From Niveispirillum sp. (GTDB taxonomy: Bacteria; Pseudomonadota; Alphaproteobacteria; Azospirillales; Azospirillaceae), in the NCBI RefSeq assembly GCF_017996735.1, contig NZ_JAGOGJ010000036.1, positions 1 to 56,352 of the forward strand: a stretch of 56,352 nucleotides of DNA. The letters run 5' to 3'. Positions 23,493 through 35,366 of this stretch are shown here, in pieces. How positions within the stretch are numbered: position 1 is the stretch's first letter; the number at the start of each line of letters is the position of its first letter. The position numbers and the translations under genes were made by a program. The notes under the pieces were generated by a model, which was given only the letters and a program-made list of their open reading frames with translations, did no database searches and was not told the DNA's origin.

Positions 23493-24698
23493 TCAGACGC
23501 GCTCAATCACGGTGGCGGCGCCCTGGCCGGCACCGGCGCACAGCGTGATCAGGGCCGTGCCCTTGCCGGTGCGTTCCAGTTCGTCCAGGACGGCGCCCAG
23601 GATCATGGCGCCCGTGGCGCCCAACGGGTGCCCCATGGCGATGGCCCCGCCATTGACGTTCATTTTGTCGTGCGGGATGGAAAGTGCCGCCATCATGCGC
23701 AGGACCACGGCTGCGAAGGCCTCGTTCAACTCGTACAGATCGATATCACCGGGCGTCATGCCCAGCCGGTCCAGCAGCTTGCGCGACACGGTGGCGGGTG
23801 CCGTCAGCATGATGGTCGGTTCCGACCCGATGGACGCGCCCCCCCGGATACGGGCACGTGGCTTCAGCCCCAGCGCCGCACCCGCCTCCTTCGTGCCGAT
23901 CAGCACACCGGAAGCGCCATCGACGATGCCCGACGAATTGCCGGCATGATGGACATGCTCGACATGTTCCACCTGCGGATAGCGCTGGATGGCGATGGCG
24001 TCGAACGCCGCCTCCCCCGGCACCTGGAAGGCCGGCTTCAACCCGGCCAGCCCCTCGATGGTCGCGTCGGGGCGCATATGTTCATCATGGGCCAGCGCGA
24101 TGTTGCCGGCCTGATCGCGCACCGGCACGATGGAGCGGGCAAAGCGCCCCTCCTTCCAGGCGCGGGCGGCGCGGCGCTGGCTTTCCACGGCATAGGCGTC
24201 AACGTCGGTGCGGCTGAACCCGTCCAGGGTGGCGATCAGATCGGCGCTGATCCCCTGCGGCACAAAGTAATTCTTCAGCGCGGAATCCGGATCGATGGGC
24301 CAGGCCCCTCCGTCGGAATTGATGGGAATGCGCGACATGCTTTCCACACCGCCCCCGATGGCCAGCCGTGCCTCACCCGCCATGACCTTGGCGGCGGCGA
24401 TGTTGACGGCATCCAGCCCCGATGCGCAGTAGCGATGCACCTGGATGCCAGACACGCTCTCGGCATAATCGGCCATCAGGACGGCTGTGCGGGCGATGTC
24501 TGCCCCCTGGTCGCCCACTGGCGACACGCAGCCCAGCACAACATCATCCACCCAGGACGTGTCCAGCCCGTTGCGGTCGCGTAGGGCCGCCAGAACCTGG
24601 GTCGACAAGGACAGCGGCGTAATAGAGTGCAGGGAACCGTCGGGCTTGCCCCGGCCGCGCGGGGTGCGCACGGCATCAAAAATATAGGCTTCAGGCAT
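23493..24698 (-). CDS. Acetyl-CoA acyltransferase (thiolase)
   Basis: A 401-residue thiolase. The nucleophile Cys91 lies in [12 protein letters not shown], the catalytic His357 in [16 protein letters not shown] and the second Cys387 in [11 protein letters not shown], a slight variant of the common CGGGGQG-type loop. It cleaves a 3-oxoacyl-CoA with CoA to release acetyl-CoA (or propionyl-CoA for branched substrates). The ATG at 24698 overlaps the CoA-ligase stop by eight bases; the longer frame has a Pro/Arg-rich N terminus unlike any thiolase. It forms the beta-oxidation core of the operon with the fused hydratase/dehydrogenase. Confidence 0.93.
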   Translation of the reverse strand: MPEAYIFDAVRTPRGRGKPDGSLHSITPLSLSTQVLAALRDRNGLDTSWVDDVVLGCVSPVGDQGADIARTAVLMADYAESVSGIQVHRYCASGLDAVNIAAAKVMAGEARLAIGGGVESMSRIPINSDGGAWPIDPDSALKNYFVPQGISADLIATLDGFSRTDVDAYAVESQRRAARAWKEGRFARSIVPVRDQAGNIALAHDEHMRPDATIEGLAGLKPAFQVPGEAAFDAIAIQRYPQVEHVEHVHHAGNSSGIVDGASGVLIGTKEAGAALGLKPRARIRGGASIGSEPTIMLTAPATVSRKLLDRLGMTPGDIDLYELNEAFAAVVLRMMAALSIPHDKMNVNGGAIAMGHPLGATGAMILGAVLDELERTGKGTALITLCAGAGQGAATVIERV

Positions 24699-26523
24699 GG
24701 TTGCTTGCTCCGGTACGGGGCCGGGCGGCCGTGGCCGCGCCCCTGGTAAAGCACAGGATGGCGGGATCGGGCGGGTCGGTGAACAGGCGGGCCACATCCG
24801 CCGCGCGGCGGTCGCGCACCACGCGGGGGGCGGCATTGCCCTTGTCGGTCACCTCGCCCCGGTCGAAGGCCAGCGGTTCGGTCATGACAAGGGCGGTGCC
24901 GATACGCCGGGCCGATCCCGTCTGGGCCGCGTTGAAATCCCGGATCAACGCGCGCAAGTCCTCCCGCGCGAAGGGGGTCAGGGCGGTACGGGGCCAGATC
25001 AGGGCGCCGATATGGTCCTGGTTCACACCACAGAAGACCACTTCGCGCACCAGCGCCTCGCTCGCGGCCAGGAAGTCCTGGCGCAGGGCATTGACCTGGA
25101 CATAGGTGCCCGACAGCAGCTTGAAATCATCGGCCAGCCGTCCGGCGAAAACCAGCCCGCTTTCGGGTCGCTCCGGGTCGGCAAAGCGCACGGCGTCACC
25201 GGTGCGGAAATAGCCTTCCGCGTCGAACAGCCCGGCGGAGACCTCGGCCGCGCCCAGATAACCACTGCGGGGCATCAGCGTCGGCCCGCGCATGCGCATC
25301 TCATACCGGCCATCCATGGGCACCAGTTTCAAATCCACGCCGGGCAGCGGCAGGCCGATGACGTCTGTCGGGCCGCCGGGCCAGTATTTCAGGGCACCCA
25401 GCAGGAATTCCGTGGCGCCATAGAAGGAATAGACCGGGGCCTCCGCCCCTCTGGCCGCCCGCGACAGGGCCGCCAGCCGTTCCGCGACCGATTGCGGCAG
25501 CAGGGCACCACCGAAACCCAGCCAGCGGATATTGCGGAAAAACCGGTCGCGCAGGTCTTCATCCGCCTCCATCGCGTCGCACAGCATGGCGTAACCCAGC
25601 GGCACCGTGATGAAAAAATGCGGCGAGACCTCGCGCAGATTGGCGATGGTGCGCGCGAACAATTCCGGTGTCGGCTTGCCATCATCGATCCACAGGGTGC
25701 CACCGGCCGCGATGATGTTCCCGAAATTGTAATTGCCAGCCATGATATGGCTGAAGGGCATGGCCTCCAGGAATTGCGGCGGCTCCCCGTCGAAATCCAG
25801 CAGGTTCACCGCTTCCATCTGCGCGAAGGATACGGTCAGACAGGCATGGGGCTGCGGCGTGGCCTTGGGCGATCCGGTGGAGCCGGAGGTGAACATGATG
25901 CGGGCGATCATGTCGGGCCGGATACCGGCCATACGTTCCGCCACCTGCCCCGTCGGTTGGGTCGCCACAACATCGGCCCAGCGTTCCACCGCAAGGCCCG
26001 GCACGGTGCCCCTGACCGCGACGATGCGAAGGCCGGGCCGGTCCAGCGCCCGCAGCGCCGGGGCAAAACGGTCGGCATCATCGACGATGACGATCCGGGC
26101 CCCTGCCGTGGCCACGCAATCCTTCAGCTTGGCATGGTCGGTGGACAGCAGCGAATAGGCGACGCTGATCGGCGCGATGGCCGCCCCGGTACGCTGCACC
26201 GACACGGCGGTGATGCCATGTTCGATGGATGGGGCGGAGAGATAGGCGACGCTGTCCCCCTCCCCGATCCCCTGGTCGATCAGCCATTGCGCCAGCCCGT
26301 CGGCCGCGCGCCGGGCGGCACCATAGGTGATGTCCCGCCAGCCGCCGGCCCCGTTGCGCTGGCGCATGAACAGCCGGTCGGGAAAGGCATCGGCCACCGC
26401 GTCGAACCGGTGGGCCAGCGATTGCGCCGGCACCGGCATCGACAGGGGGGACGCCAGGCGGATCACGCCATCCGGCTCCCGTTCGACCGATACGGCCGGC
26501 GGCGGCGTCCTGGCAAAGCTCAT
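24691..26523 (-). CDS. AMP-forming acyl/aryl-CoA ligase, feruloyl-CoA synthase (Fcs)-like
   Basis: A 610-residue adenylate-forming enzyme. The P-loop TSGSTGSPK is at residues 212-220, the A5-like motif [12 protein letters not shown] and the A7-like motif GYFRTGDAV follow, and TDKGN near the C terminus holds the probable catalytic Lys. The stretches [33 protein letters not shown] and [15 protein letters not shown] are typical of the Pseudomonas-type feruloyl-CoA synthase branch. It activates a carboxylic acid to its CoA ester via an acyl-AMP. The ATG overlaps the stop of the cysteine-rich protein gene. A hydroxycinnamate-like or arylpropanoid acid is the best guess, making it a second, structurally unrelated activating enzyme beside the ADP-forming one at 7647-9779. 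Confidence 0.85.
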   Translation of the reverse strand: MSFARTPPPAVSVEREPDGVIRLASPLSMPVPAQSLAHRFDAVADAFPDRLFMRQRNGAGGWRDITYGAARRAADGLAQWLIDQGIGEGDSVAYLSAPSIEHGITAVSVQRTGAAIAPISVAYSLLSTDHAKLKDCVATAGARIVIVDDADRFAPALRALDRPGLRIVAVRGTVPGLAVERWADVVATQPTGQVAERMAGIRPDMIARIMFTSGSTGSPKATPQPHACLTVSFAQMEAVNLLDFDGEPPQFLEAMPFSHIMAGNYNFGNIIAAGGTLWIDDGKPTPELFARTIANLREVSPHFFITVPLGYAMLCDAMEADEDLRDRFFRNIRWLGFGGALLPQSVAERLAALSRAARGAEAPVYSFYGATEFLLGALKYWPGGPTDVIGLPLPGVDLKLVPMDGRYEMRMRGPTLMPRSGYLGAAEVSAGLFDAEGYFRTGDAVRFADPERPESGLVFAGRLADDFKLLSGTYVQVNALRQDFLAASEALVREVVFCGVNQDHIGALIWPRTALTPFAREDLRALIRDFNAAQTGSARRIGTALVMTEPLAFDRGEVTDKGNAAPRVVRDRRAADVARLFTDPPDPAILCFTRGAATAARPRTGASNHA

Positions 26524-27077
26524 TGCCCCGCCCCCCGCTTGCGGACCCGCCAGACGCAATCATCATCGCCCATGGGCCGGCCGGCGATGGTCTCCACCTC
26601 GAAATCCGGCCCCAGGCCCTGGCGCACGACGCTGTCCATCTCCCGCCCGCAGGCCTTGTTGCAGGGGAAGACCCCGCGCATCTCGGCGGAGAAGGCGCGC
26701 CATTGCGGGCAGCCATGGTCGATGATGGTCAGGCGGCCTTCCTGATCGTCGATCTTGTTGATACGGGTGACGTTGCGGTGCCCCCCGCCCCAGACCTCCG
26801 CGCCATAGACGGCCATCAGCTTCAGCGCCCCTTCGATATCGGGGGTGAAATCGGCGGGGTGATCCTTCACCAGTTTCCGCCCGATGGGGCCAGCCCAGCC
26901 GGGCCGCGTCTCGTCGGAGAATTTCTCCCAGGCTTCAGGCCCCTGGTTCTCCCAGACATGCTCGTCGGTGCGCTGGATGATCAGCAACCCTTCCCAGGCA
27001 CAGCGCCGGTAGCGTTCCTGCGGATCCAGGGCGGGCCAGTCCAGGGCTTCGCCTTCCAACCGCTTCGCTTCAGACAT
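26520..27077 (-). CDS. Cysteine-containing protein resembling L-2-amino-thiazoline-4-carboxylic acid hydrolase family
   Basis: A 185-residue soluble protein. The C-terminal half has DHGCPQW, then VFPCNKACGRE and a late DDDCVWRVRK; this Cys spacing resembles the ATC hydrolase/DUF6125 family, in which the Cys residues are conserved and the function is mostly unknown. The N-terminal half has no motif I recognise. It is translationally coupled at both ends: its ATG lies eight bases inside the SDR gene and its stop overlaps the ligase ATG, so it must work in the same pathway. A small hydrolase or a metal/Fe-S binding accessory protein are options. Family assignment is tentative. Confidence 0.6.
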   Translation of the reverse strand: MSEAKRLEGEALDWPALDPQERYRRCAWEGLLIIQRTDEHVWENQGPEAWEKFSDETRPGWAGPIGRKLVKDHPADFTPDIEGALKLMAVYGAEVWGGGHRNVTRINKIDDQEGRLTIIDHGCPQWRAFSAEMRGVFPCNKACGREMDSVVRQGLGPDFEVETIAGRPMGDDDCVWRVRKRGAGQ

Positions 27078-27981
27078 TTTCTTCCTCCCTTTCCCTGTTT
27101 CTCATGCGCCGTGGGTTGCCCATCGCGGCGCCCAGGCAGTCCAGCGTTGTTACCGGCAGGTCGGACCCGGCGCCGAAATCCATCACTGCCGACCAGCGTG
27201 ACAGCACGGTGCGGGTGTCCGGCGTCTCCAGCCGCAGGCCCAGGCTGCGTTCCCACCGCATGGCCGACGCCCAGCCGCCGCCCGCCTCGATCACCTGTCC
27301 GCTGGCGGGACATTCCGGGTGGATCAGGGCCAGGGCGAAGGGCGACACATCCTCCACCCTCAACCCGGCTTTCAGGTCGGCGGAAAAGACGCCATCCGTC
27401 ATCGCGGTGCCGGCCATGGGCGCCAGGGCGTTGACGCGGATGCCGGCCCGTTCGCCCTCCACGGCCAGGGTGCGGGTCAGGCCGATGATGCCGGCCTTGG
27501 CGGCGGCATAATTCGCCTGGCCGAAGGCGCCATGCAGGCCGGCACCGGAAGTGGTGAACAGGATCGCCCCGCCGCGCTGACGCCGCATCGGTTCCCAGGC
27601 GGCCCTGGCGCAGGCAAAGGCCCCGTTCAGATGTACGTCCAGCACCTCATCCCATTCCGCCCGCTCCATATTGGCAAAGGAACGGTCACGGGTGATGCCG
27701 GCATTGACGATCATGGCGTCGATGCGGCCGAAGGCCATCAGGGCGGCCTGGATGATGGCGTCCCCGTCCCTTGCATCGACGGCCACGCCATGGGCCGTGC
27801 CGCCGGCCGCCTGGATTTCATGGGCAACGGACAGGGCCGCGTCACTGCGGCTGGCCACCAGGACGCGGGCGCCGGCGGCACCCAGGTCCAGGCAATATTG
27901 CCGCCCCAGCCCCTGGCCGCCGCCCACGACGATCACCACCCGACCGTCGAACAATGTAGATGAGGGTGTCAACGCGATCAT
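27070..27981 (-). CDS. Short-chain dehydrogenase/reductase, MFE-2-like
   Basis: A 303-residue SDR. Cofactor motif VVGGGQGLGR, NAG in MIVNAGITRDRSF and catalytic Ser plus Tyr-x3-Lys in TTSGAGLHGAFGQANYAAAK. The AGITRDRSF and GLHGAFGQANYAAAKAGIIGL stretches resemble the dehydrogenase domain of peroxisomal multifunctional enzyme type 2 and related 3-hydroxyacyl-CoA dehydrogenases. The C-terminal extension beyond the usual 250 residues is also like that group. The start is uncertain: ATG at 27981 touches the GGAAGG ribosome site, and TTG at 27972 has better spacing. It is the third dehydrogenase of this operon. Confidence 0.82.
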   Translation of the reverse strand: MIALTPSSTLFDGRVVIVVGGGQGLGRQYCLDLGAAGARVLVASRSDAALSVAHEIQAAGGTAHGVAVDARDGDAIIQAALMAFGRIDAMIVNAGITRDRSFANMERAEWDEVLDVHLNGAFACARAAWEPMRRQRGGAILFTTSGAGLHGAFGQANYAAAKAGIIGLTRTLAVEGERAGIRVNALAPMAGTAMTDGVFSADLKAGLRVEDVSPFALALIHPECPASGQVIEAGGGWASAMRWERSLGLRLETPDTRTVLSRWSAVMDFGAGSDLPVTTLDCLGAAMGNPRRMRNREREEENV

Positions 27982-28021
27982 CCTTCCCGTTGGTGCCCCA
28001 TTGTTTTTCGGGATTCCACCC

Positions 28022-28792
28022 TCACGCCCCCGCACGCCGTCCGATCTTGGCCCGCGCGTCCAGCATGCGCTGGGAAATCGCGGGGTTCCAGTGGACGTCG
28101 CGATACTGGACATGGCCATAGACATAGGCAGCCATCGGGTCCATGGACCAGGAACGGCGCAGCATCTCGGTACAGCGCACCACGGTATCGACATTGGTGG
28201 ACGCGATCTCCGCCGCGATGCCGTTGGCCGTCTCCAGCAGCTTGCCCTCCTCGGCAATCTGGTCGATCAGGCCGATGCGCAGCGCCTCGGCCGCGTCGAT
28301 GCGCCGTCCGGTCAGGGTCAACAGCTTGGCCTGGCTCTGACCGACAATGCGCTGCAACGGATCGACGAAGGGCGTCAGTCCGAAACGCACCTGGGGAAAG
28401 CCGAACCTGGCGTTGGGGCTGGACACCCGGATATCGCAGAACACTGCGATATCGCATCCGCCGCCGAACGTATGCCCGGCCACCGCCGCGATGGTCGGCT
28501 TGGGATACTCCAGTAGTTCCAGATAGCCGTAATACGTGGCGTCGTACCAGCGCAGCCGGTCCGCATCCGTGGCCCAGTTCATCGTGTCCAGGTCCAGCCC
28601 GGCGGAGAAATATTCCTCCGTTCCCTTGATGACCACCACGGCAACATTATCGTCACGCCGCCAGGGGGTCAGCGTCTCCACCAGATCCTCGAACAGCTCA
28701 GTCGACAGCGCATTGCGCTTGTCCGGGCGGTTCAGGGTGATGGTGCCGATGCGGTCCTTCACCTCGGCCAGAACGGTTCCGTACTTTGCCAT
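28022..28792 (-). CDS. Enoyl-CoA hydratase/isomerase family protein with Gln at the catalytic Glu position
   Basis: A 256-residue crotonase. The oxyanion-hole segments YFSAGLDLDTMNW and VAGHTFGGGCDIAVFCDIRV are normal, but the segment that carries the catalytic Glu in hydratases reads FGFPQVRFGLTPFVDP, with Gln134 instead. It shares this and the following QRI(V)G pattern with the crotonase at 34572-35366. It may be an isomerase, a C-C hydrolase or a decarboxylase rather than a hydratase. It is the third gene of the operon after the flavoenzyme and acyl-CoA dehydrogenase, 42 bases downstream of the latter. Confidence 0.85.
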   Translation of the reverse strand: MAKYGTVLAEVKDRIGTITLNRPDKRNALSTELFEDLVETLTPWRRDDNVAVVVIKGTEEYFSAGLDLDTMNWATDADRLRWYDATYYGYLELLEYPKPTIAAVAGHTFGGGCDIAVFCDIRVSSPNARFGFPQVRFGLTPFVDPLQRIVGQSQAKLLTLTGRRIDAAEALRIGLIDQIAEEGKLLETANGIAAEIASTNVDTVVRCTEMLRRSWSMDPMAAYVYGHVQYRDVHWNPAISQRMLDARAKIGRRAGA

Positions 28793-28834
28793 CTTGTTCT
28801 CCGTTTCCTCGAATACAGGGGCCGTTCGGCCGGA

Positions 28835-30996
<2,162 letters not shown>

Positions 30997-31242
30997 TTAT
31001 GGTATTGAGGCCGTCAACAACAGAATCTCACCACTGTCGTCATTTTAAAATTTCCATGATTTTCATATTGTTAAACAAATTCATCAACGCCACTGCCGTC
31101 GGGCTGTCCTGTCGCATGAAATGGCACAGAGCAGTTGATTACCAACCGGTACGAAAGTAACGTGCCCTTGTCATGAGCGATAAAGTTGCCGCCTGTTCGA
31201 AATATTGTCACGGCCGTCACGGCCCCTGGGGAATACGCAGAC

Positions 31243-31848
31243 ATGCCTACCAAAACGGTCAAGCCGAAGCCGGTGCGCCCGAAACGCGGAAGCATCAACA
31301 AGAAACTGATCATGGATACGTCGGCTTTGATGTTCCATGAGAAGGGTTATGATCGCACGACCCTGGACGATATTGCCGGCGCGCTGTCCATCACCAAGCC
31401 CAGCCTCTACTACCACTTCGCCAATAAGGAAGAGATCCTGCTGGCCTGCGTGTTTTCCGCCGACGATTATTTCCGTGAGGAGATCGCCCGGCGTGACGAT
31501 GAGAGCTATACCGGCCGCAAGCGGGTCGAGGTGTTCCTGCGCCTGTATCTGGAGGTGATCACCCATGATATCGGCGTCAGCATGATCCTGGCCGATGACC
31601 GCGTCATGTCAGAGGAAGGCCGGACCCGATATAATGACTTGCGCCGGGTGATGAACGAGGCACTGGAAGGCCGGATCAAGGCCGGGGTCACCGACGGGTC
31701 GATCCATGTGCCGGAAACCAAGCTGACCACCTATGCCATCTTCGGCATGTTCAACTGGGTCGGCCATTGGCACTTCCGAAAGAGCAGCACGTCACTGGAA
31801 AAGGTGTTCGACCGCTTCATCTCCGTGATCTTCGACGGGATCGGCTGA
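31243..31848 (+). CDS. TetR-family transcriptional regulator
   Basis: A 201-residue TetR-type repressor. After a basic N terminus comes the helix-turn-helix TTLDDIAGALSITKPSLYYHFANKEEIL (about residues 39-66), then a variable ligand-binding domain. It is a paralogue of the regulator at 35558-36223, with which it shares TKPxLYYHFAxKEEIL-type sequence and the TTYAIFGMFNWV stretch of the C-terminal domain. The ATG at 31243 is preferred; an earlier start would cross the promoter region. It is divergent from the twelve-gene operon and convergent with the TonB receptor, so it probably represses one or both through the GTTAC sites, lifting in response to a CoA ester or the substrate acid. Confidence 0.92.
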   Translation: MPTKTVKPKPVRPKRGSINKKLIMDTSALMFHEKGYDRTTLDDIAGALSITKPSLYYHFANKEEILLACVFSADDYFREEIARRDDESYTGRKRVEVFLRLYLEVITHDIGVSMILADDRVMSEEGRTRYNDLRRVMNEALEGRIKAGVTDGSIHVPETKLTTYAIFGMFNWVGHWHFRKSSTSLEKVFDRFISVIFDGIG

Positions 31849-31885
31849 CCGCCGGCCCGGACGCAACCGCGCCACGGGCCGGCGG
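31849..31885. terminator. Hairpin between convergent TetR and TonB receptor genes
   Basis: CCGCCGGCCCG (31849-31859) pairs perfectly with CGGGCCGGCGG (31875-31885) around 15 bases. It starts right after the TetR stop and ends 13 bases before the end of the receptor gene. It could terminate in both directions, but no T-tract is present. Confidence 0.55.
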
Positions 31886-31897
31886 AACAAGGGACCG

Positions 31898-34237
31898 TCA
31901 GCGGAACTTGATGCTGGCGGTGATGCCATAGGTCACGGGCATACCGGTATAACGCACGATGGCGTCACCCCGGCGGACCGCCGTCTGGTAATAATATTCG
32001 TTCGTCACGTTGCGGCCATACAGGCTGATGCGCCAATCGCCGCCGGCATCCTGCAGACCGGCGCGCAGGTCCAGAAGACCATAGCTGTCGATGGACAGGC
32101 GCGGGTCGGGCACGAAGTCACCATTGGTGCTGCTGCGGTAGGTGTAATTGGCGCCCACGAACGCCTCTGTATTGGCGCTGACCGGCCAGTCATATTCGGC
32201 GTCGGCATTGATCTGCCATTTGGGCGTGAAGGGGAAGCGGCGCCCCTTGAAATCCGCCTGCGCACCAAAGGCCGTATAGTTCAGGAACGACTTCGTCACC
32301 TCCGTGTCCAGATAGGTCGCGCCACTCTTCAGCAGCAGCCCCTGGACCGGCGTCCAGGTCATCTCGATCTCCGCGCCCTTCACCTGTGATTTGGGCACAT
32401 TCACCATGGCTTCCAGCGGCCCGAAGATCGGCACGATGGTCCGGCCCTTGAGTTGCTTGTCAGTATAGTCATAGAGGAAAAGGGCGCCGTTAAGCTGGAG
32501 GGTGCGATCGGCCAGGCGCGACTTGAACCCGATTTCATAGCCCGTCACCTCCTCCTGCTTCACCGGCCGGTACTGCGCCAGGGTAGAGGCGGGAAGATTG
32601 GCGAACGACCCGACCTTGTAGCCGCGACTGACATTCGCATAGAACAAATGGCTGTCTGTGGGCGTCCATTCCAGGCCACCGCGCCAGGAGACATTGTCCT
32701 CCGGCAGGGTGCCGTCAAATTCCGCCGGGCGGTTGCTGGCATCCAGCGTGGCGCAGCCATTCAGCGGAAAGGTGCCGGCCGGCAGGCGAAAATTGGCTTC
32801 GAACCCCTTGCCATAGGTGCCGTTGCCGGCATTCAGGATACAGGCGTTAAAATCCACATCGGTCTTCGTGTAGCGGGCACCGGCCGTGGCCGACAGCGTA
32901 TCGGCCAGGGGGAAGGACAGATTACCGAAAACGGCCTTGCTGACATATTTAGTGTCGCCACGCTGCGGCACTTCCGTGATGGGCGGCAGACCCAGCCGGT
33001 CAAAGACATGGCCCGACGTCTGTTCGGACAGGAATTGCCGCACCAGCTCGTTGGCCTTGCTATGTTCGTAATTGGCGCCCAGCAGCCAGTTGCCCGCCCC
33101 CTCCATCAAGTCGCCGGCCACCCGCAATTCCTGGGTGAAGCTGTCAATATCGCCGCTGATCAGCAGATCGGTGAGCTGCACCGAGGTGCCGTCCCCATCC
33201 TGACCATATTTCTGCTCGAACCGGGCATAGGAGGACAGCGACGTCACCGTGACAGCGTCGGAGATGTCGTAATCCAGTCGAAGCGTGCCCTGCACCATGT
33301 GGTTGTCACGCCGCAAAGGGACCGTCGTTCCCCAATCGGCGGCCCGGTTATTCTCCGGGGCGGCGGGATAGGCCTGCAGCGCCGGACTGAAATAACCGCC
33401 GGCCGACTGGCGGAAGGCCGTAACGAACTGCGGCGCCTGGGTGTCGGAACGGTCCTTGTTGGCGTTCAATTGGAAATTGACGCGCAGGGCCGGGTCCGGG
33501 GCCCACGCCAGGGTCAGGCGCCCCTGGGTGAAGTCGCGGCGGCCCAGTTCGTCGTCGCGGGTGAAGCTTTTCTGCCAGGCGTCACCGCCCTCATGCCGCA
33601 CAGCCAGCCGCAAACCCAGCGTGTCGGAGACCGGGCCGCTGGCATAGCCTTCCAGGTCCAGACGGTTGAAGCGGCCGTAACCGGCCTGCATCCCCGCCTC
33701 GAAATCCCGTGTGGGCTTGGCCGCGATGTAATTGATGGCGCCACCCGTGGCATTCTGTCCGAACAGGATGCCCTGCGGCCCCTTCAGAACCTCCACCCGT
33801 TCCAGGTCGAAGGAAGCGCCCGTCGTCATGATGGAGAACGGGATCGGCGCTTCGTCGATATAGACGGAAACTGTGGGCTTGGCGGCCAGGCTGCTGTCGA
33901 AGAAGCCGATACCGCGCAGGAAATAGACGGGCGTGCCATAGCCGCTGTCGATGGCGTTGAAGCCCGGCGTCACCTTGACCAGCGACTGCACGTCCGTGAC
34001 ACCAAGCTTGGCCAGTTCCAGCCCGCTTTCCGCGGTGATGGAAATGGGCACGCGGTTGCTGCTCTCCGAACGCTTCTGCGCTGTCACGATGATCTCGGCC
34101 AGGAAATTGCCCTCCTCCTGCCCGGATGCCGGCGACGCGTCGGCGGCTGGCAATTGCTGCGCCATCGACGGCGCCGCAACCAGGGCTGCCGCCCCGAGCG
34201 CCAGAACAGATGAAGACCGCAGGAACAGCTTACGCAT
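31898..34237 (-). CDS. TonB-dependent outer-membrane receptor
   Basis: A 779-residue receptor of the FecA/CirA-like class, different from the two large receptors on the left. Signal peptide to SMAQQ, then a TonB-box-like AEIIVTAQKRSES, plug with GIGFFDSSLAAKPTVSVYIDEAP and ERVEVLKGPQGILFGQNATGGAINYIAAKP, then a barrel ending in YGITASIKFR. The ATG at 34237 has GGGAGGAAAG upstream. It lies between the two TetR genes and diverges from a crotonase gene across a region with several GTTAC-type sites, so it is probably co-regulated with the CoA-ester genes and imports their precursor. Confidence 0.94.
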   Translation of the reverse strand: MRKLFLRSSSVLALGAAALVAAPSMAQQLPAADASPASGQEEGNFLAEIIVTAQKRSESSNRVPISITAESGLELAKLGVTDVQSLVKVTPGFNAIDSGYGTPVYFLRGIGFFDSSLAAKPTVSVYIDEAPIPFSIMTTGASFDLERVEVLKGPQGILFGQNATGGAINYIAAKPTRDFEAGMQAGYGRFNRLDLEGYASGPVSDTLGLRLAVRHEGGDAWQKSFTRDDELGRRDFTQGRLTLAWAPDPALRVNFQLNANKDRSDTQAPQFVTAFRQSAGGYFSPALQAYPAAPENNRAADWGTTVPLRRDNHMVQGTLRLDYDISDAVTVTSLSSYARFEQKYGQDGDGTSVQLTDLLISGDIDSFTQELRVAGDLMEGAGNWLLGANYEHSKANELVRQFLSEQTSGHVFDRLGLPPITEVPQRGDTKYVSKAVFGNLSFPLADTLSATAGARYTKTDVDFNACILNAGNGTYGKGFEANFRLPAGTFPLNGCATLDASNRPAEFDGTLPEDNVSWRGGLEWTPTDSHLFYANVSRGYKVGSFANLPASTLAQYRPVKQEEVTGYEIGFKSRLADRTLQLNGALFLYDYTDKQLKGRTIVPIFGPLEAMVNVPKSQVKGAEIEMTWTPVQGLLLKSGATYLDTEVTKSFLNYTAFGAQADFKGRRFPFTPKWQINADAEYDWPVSANTEAFVGANYTYRSSTNGDFVPDPRLSIDSYGLLDLRAGLQDAGGDWRISLYGRNVTNEYYYQTAVRRGDAIVRYTGMPVTYGITASIKFR

Positions 34238-34366
34238 TTCTTCTTTCCTCCCTGTATCGGATCATTCTGCCCCCTTTTGCGGGGGTTTTGACCGGGCAAA
34301 TGCCGGACATTGCGGCCCCTCACAGGGTGGCCGCCCATCGGTTGATGCTGGATTTCAAAACTGGCT

Positions 34367-34382
34367 GGTAACTTTTATTACC
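34367..34382. promoter_or_regulatory. Everted GGTAA-TTACC site in the TonB receptor promoter region
   Basis: GGTAA at 34367-34371 and TTACC at 34378-34382 form a perfect inverted repeat with a six-base spacer, with the half-sites facing outward. It lies 16 bases from the GTTACC-N8-GGTAAC site and uses the same half-site word. Confidence 0.45.
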
Positions 34383-34397
34383 ATGCGCCACTTCTCA

Positions 34398-34417
34398 GTT
34401 ACCGAACAGACGGTAAC
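34398..34417. promoter_or_regulatory. TetR operator candidate GTTACC-N8-GGTAAC
   Basis: A perfect 6-8-6 inverted repeat about 160 bases from both the TonB receptor start and the crotonase start. It matches the site at 30977-30996 in layout and in ten of the twelve arm and adjacent bases I compared. The 334-base divergent gap 34238-34571 otherwise holds further half-sites and no gene. Confidence 0.6.
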
Positions 34418-34537
34418 ATAGCCCCAAAACCTTGTCCAGCGCCCGTTTTTCGAAGAGTACCTCCCTATTATGCCCCCTCCCATCGGCAGGGGGCTCCAAA
34501 AATCTGCCATTGACAACGGATTTTTACCAGCATCAAA

Positions 34538-34551
34538 TTACTCATCAGTAA
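34538..34551. promoter_or_regulatory. TTACT-N4-AGTAA inverted repeat before the crotonase start
   Basis: Perfect 5-bp arms with the GTTAC half-site word, ending just before the AGGAGGAA ribosome site of the crotonase gene. Binding here would block transcription or translation initiation of that gene. Confidence 0.4.
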
Positions 34552-34571
34552 CATAAGCCAGGAGGAACAGC

Positions 34572-35366
34572 ATGCCCCCCTATCCCCACCTGATCCTGTC
34601 CGTCGAGGATGGCGTCGGCATCCTGCAACTGAACCACCCGGAGAAGCGCAACGCGCTGGGCTGGGAGTTGCACCATGAAATCATTGCCGCGCTGAGTGCC
34701 TGGGCCGAGGATGACGCGGTCGCCTGTGTCCTGGTCATCGGCAACGAGGATTATTTCTGCGCCGGCTGGCGCCTGGACATCCTGAACAGCATCGAGGGGG
34801 ACGAACGGCGGCGCTTCACCGATCTGGCGCTGAAATTCATGAAGGCCTTCTATGATTTCCCCAAGCCCATGGTCGCCGCCGTGGCCGGGGTAGCGCCGGG
34901 TTACGGCATGGATGTCGCGAACATGTGCGACATCACCATCGCGTCGGAGAATGCCGCTTTCGGTTCCACGCAGGTGAAATACGCCATGAACGGTTTCTAT
35001 CATGGCATGCTGCAGCGTATCGGTACGCAGCGCGCCCGGCGCATGCTGTTCACCGGGGATCCGATCAGCGCGCAGGAGGCATTGCGCGTCGGTCTGGTGG
35101 ATGAGGTCGTGCCCTATGGAACCCTGCGCGAAACGGCGCTGAGACTGGCCCGGCAGATCGCCGAGGCCGGTCCGGAACTGTTGGCCGTGCTGAAGGATGT
35201 GGCGCTGCGGGCCGGCAACATGGACCACCTGAGCGCGCTGGCCTTCGAACTGTCCGTCACCCAGGACCTGACACAGCGTGGGCTGTTCAAACGCCGCATC
35301 GCCGATGGCAATGCCCGGCTGAAGGCCGGTACCAGCAAAGCCACCGAACGGCTGGGCGCGCCGTGA
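34572..35366 (+). CDS. Enoyl-CoA hydratase/isomerase family protein with Gln at the catalytic Glu position
   Basis: A 264-residue crotonase with YFCAGWRLDILN and VAGVAPGYGMDVANMCDITI as oxyanion-hole segments. The catalytic-Glu segment reads FGSTQVKYAMNGFYHGMLQRIG, so Gln134 replaces the usual Glu, at the same residue number as in the crotonase at 28022-28792. The oxyanion segment has Pro-Gly-Tyr-Gly in place of the usual Gly-Gly-Gly. A hydratase reaction is therefore doubtful. AGGAGGAA at six bases supports the ATG at 34572. It is monocistronic, divergent from a TonB receptor and next to a TetR gene, which suggests an early or key step under direct repression. Confidence 0.85.
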   Translation: MPPYPHLILSVEDGVGILQLNHPEKRNALGWELHHEIIAALSAWAEDDAVACVLVIGNEDYFCAGWRLDILNSIEGDERRRFTDLALKFMKAFYDFPKPMVAAVAGVAPGYGMDVANMCDITIASENAAFGSTQVKYAMNGFYHGMLQRIGTQRARRMLFTGDPISAQEALRVGLVDEVVPYGTLRETALRLARQIAEAGPELLAVLKDVALRAGNMDHLSALAFELSVTQDLTQRGLFKRRIADGNARLKAGTSKATERLGAP

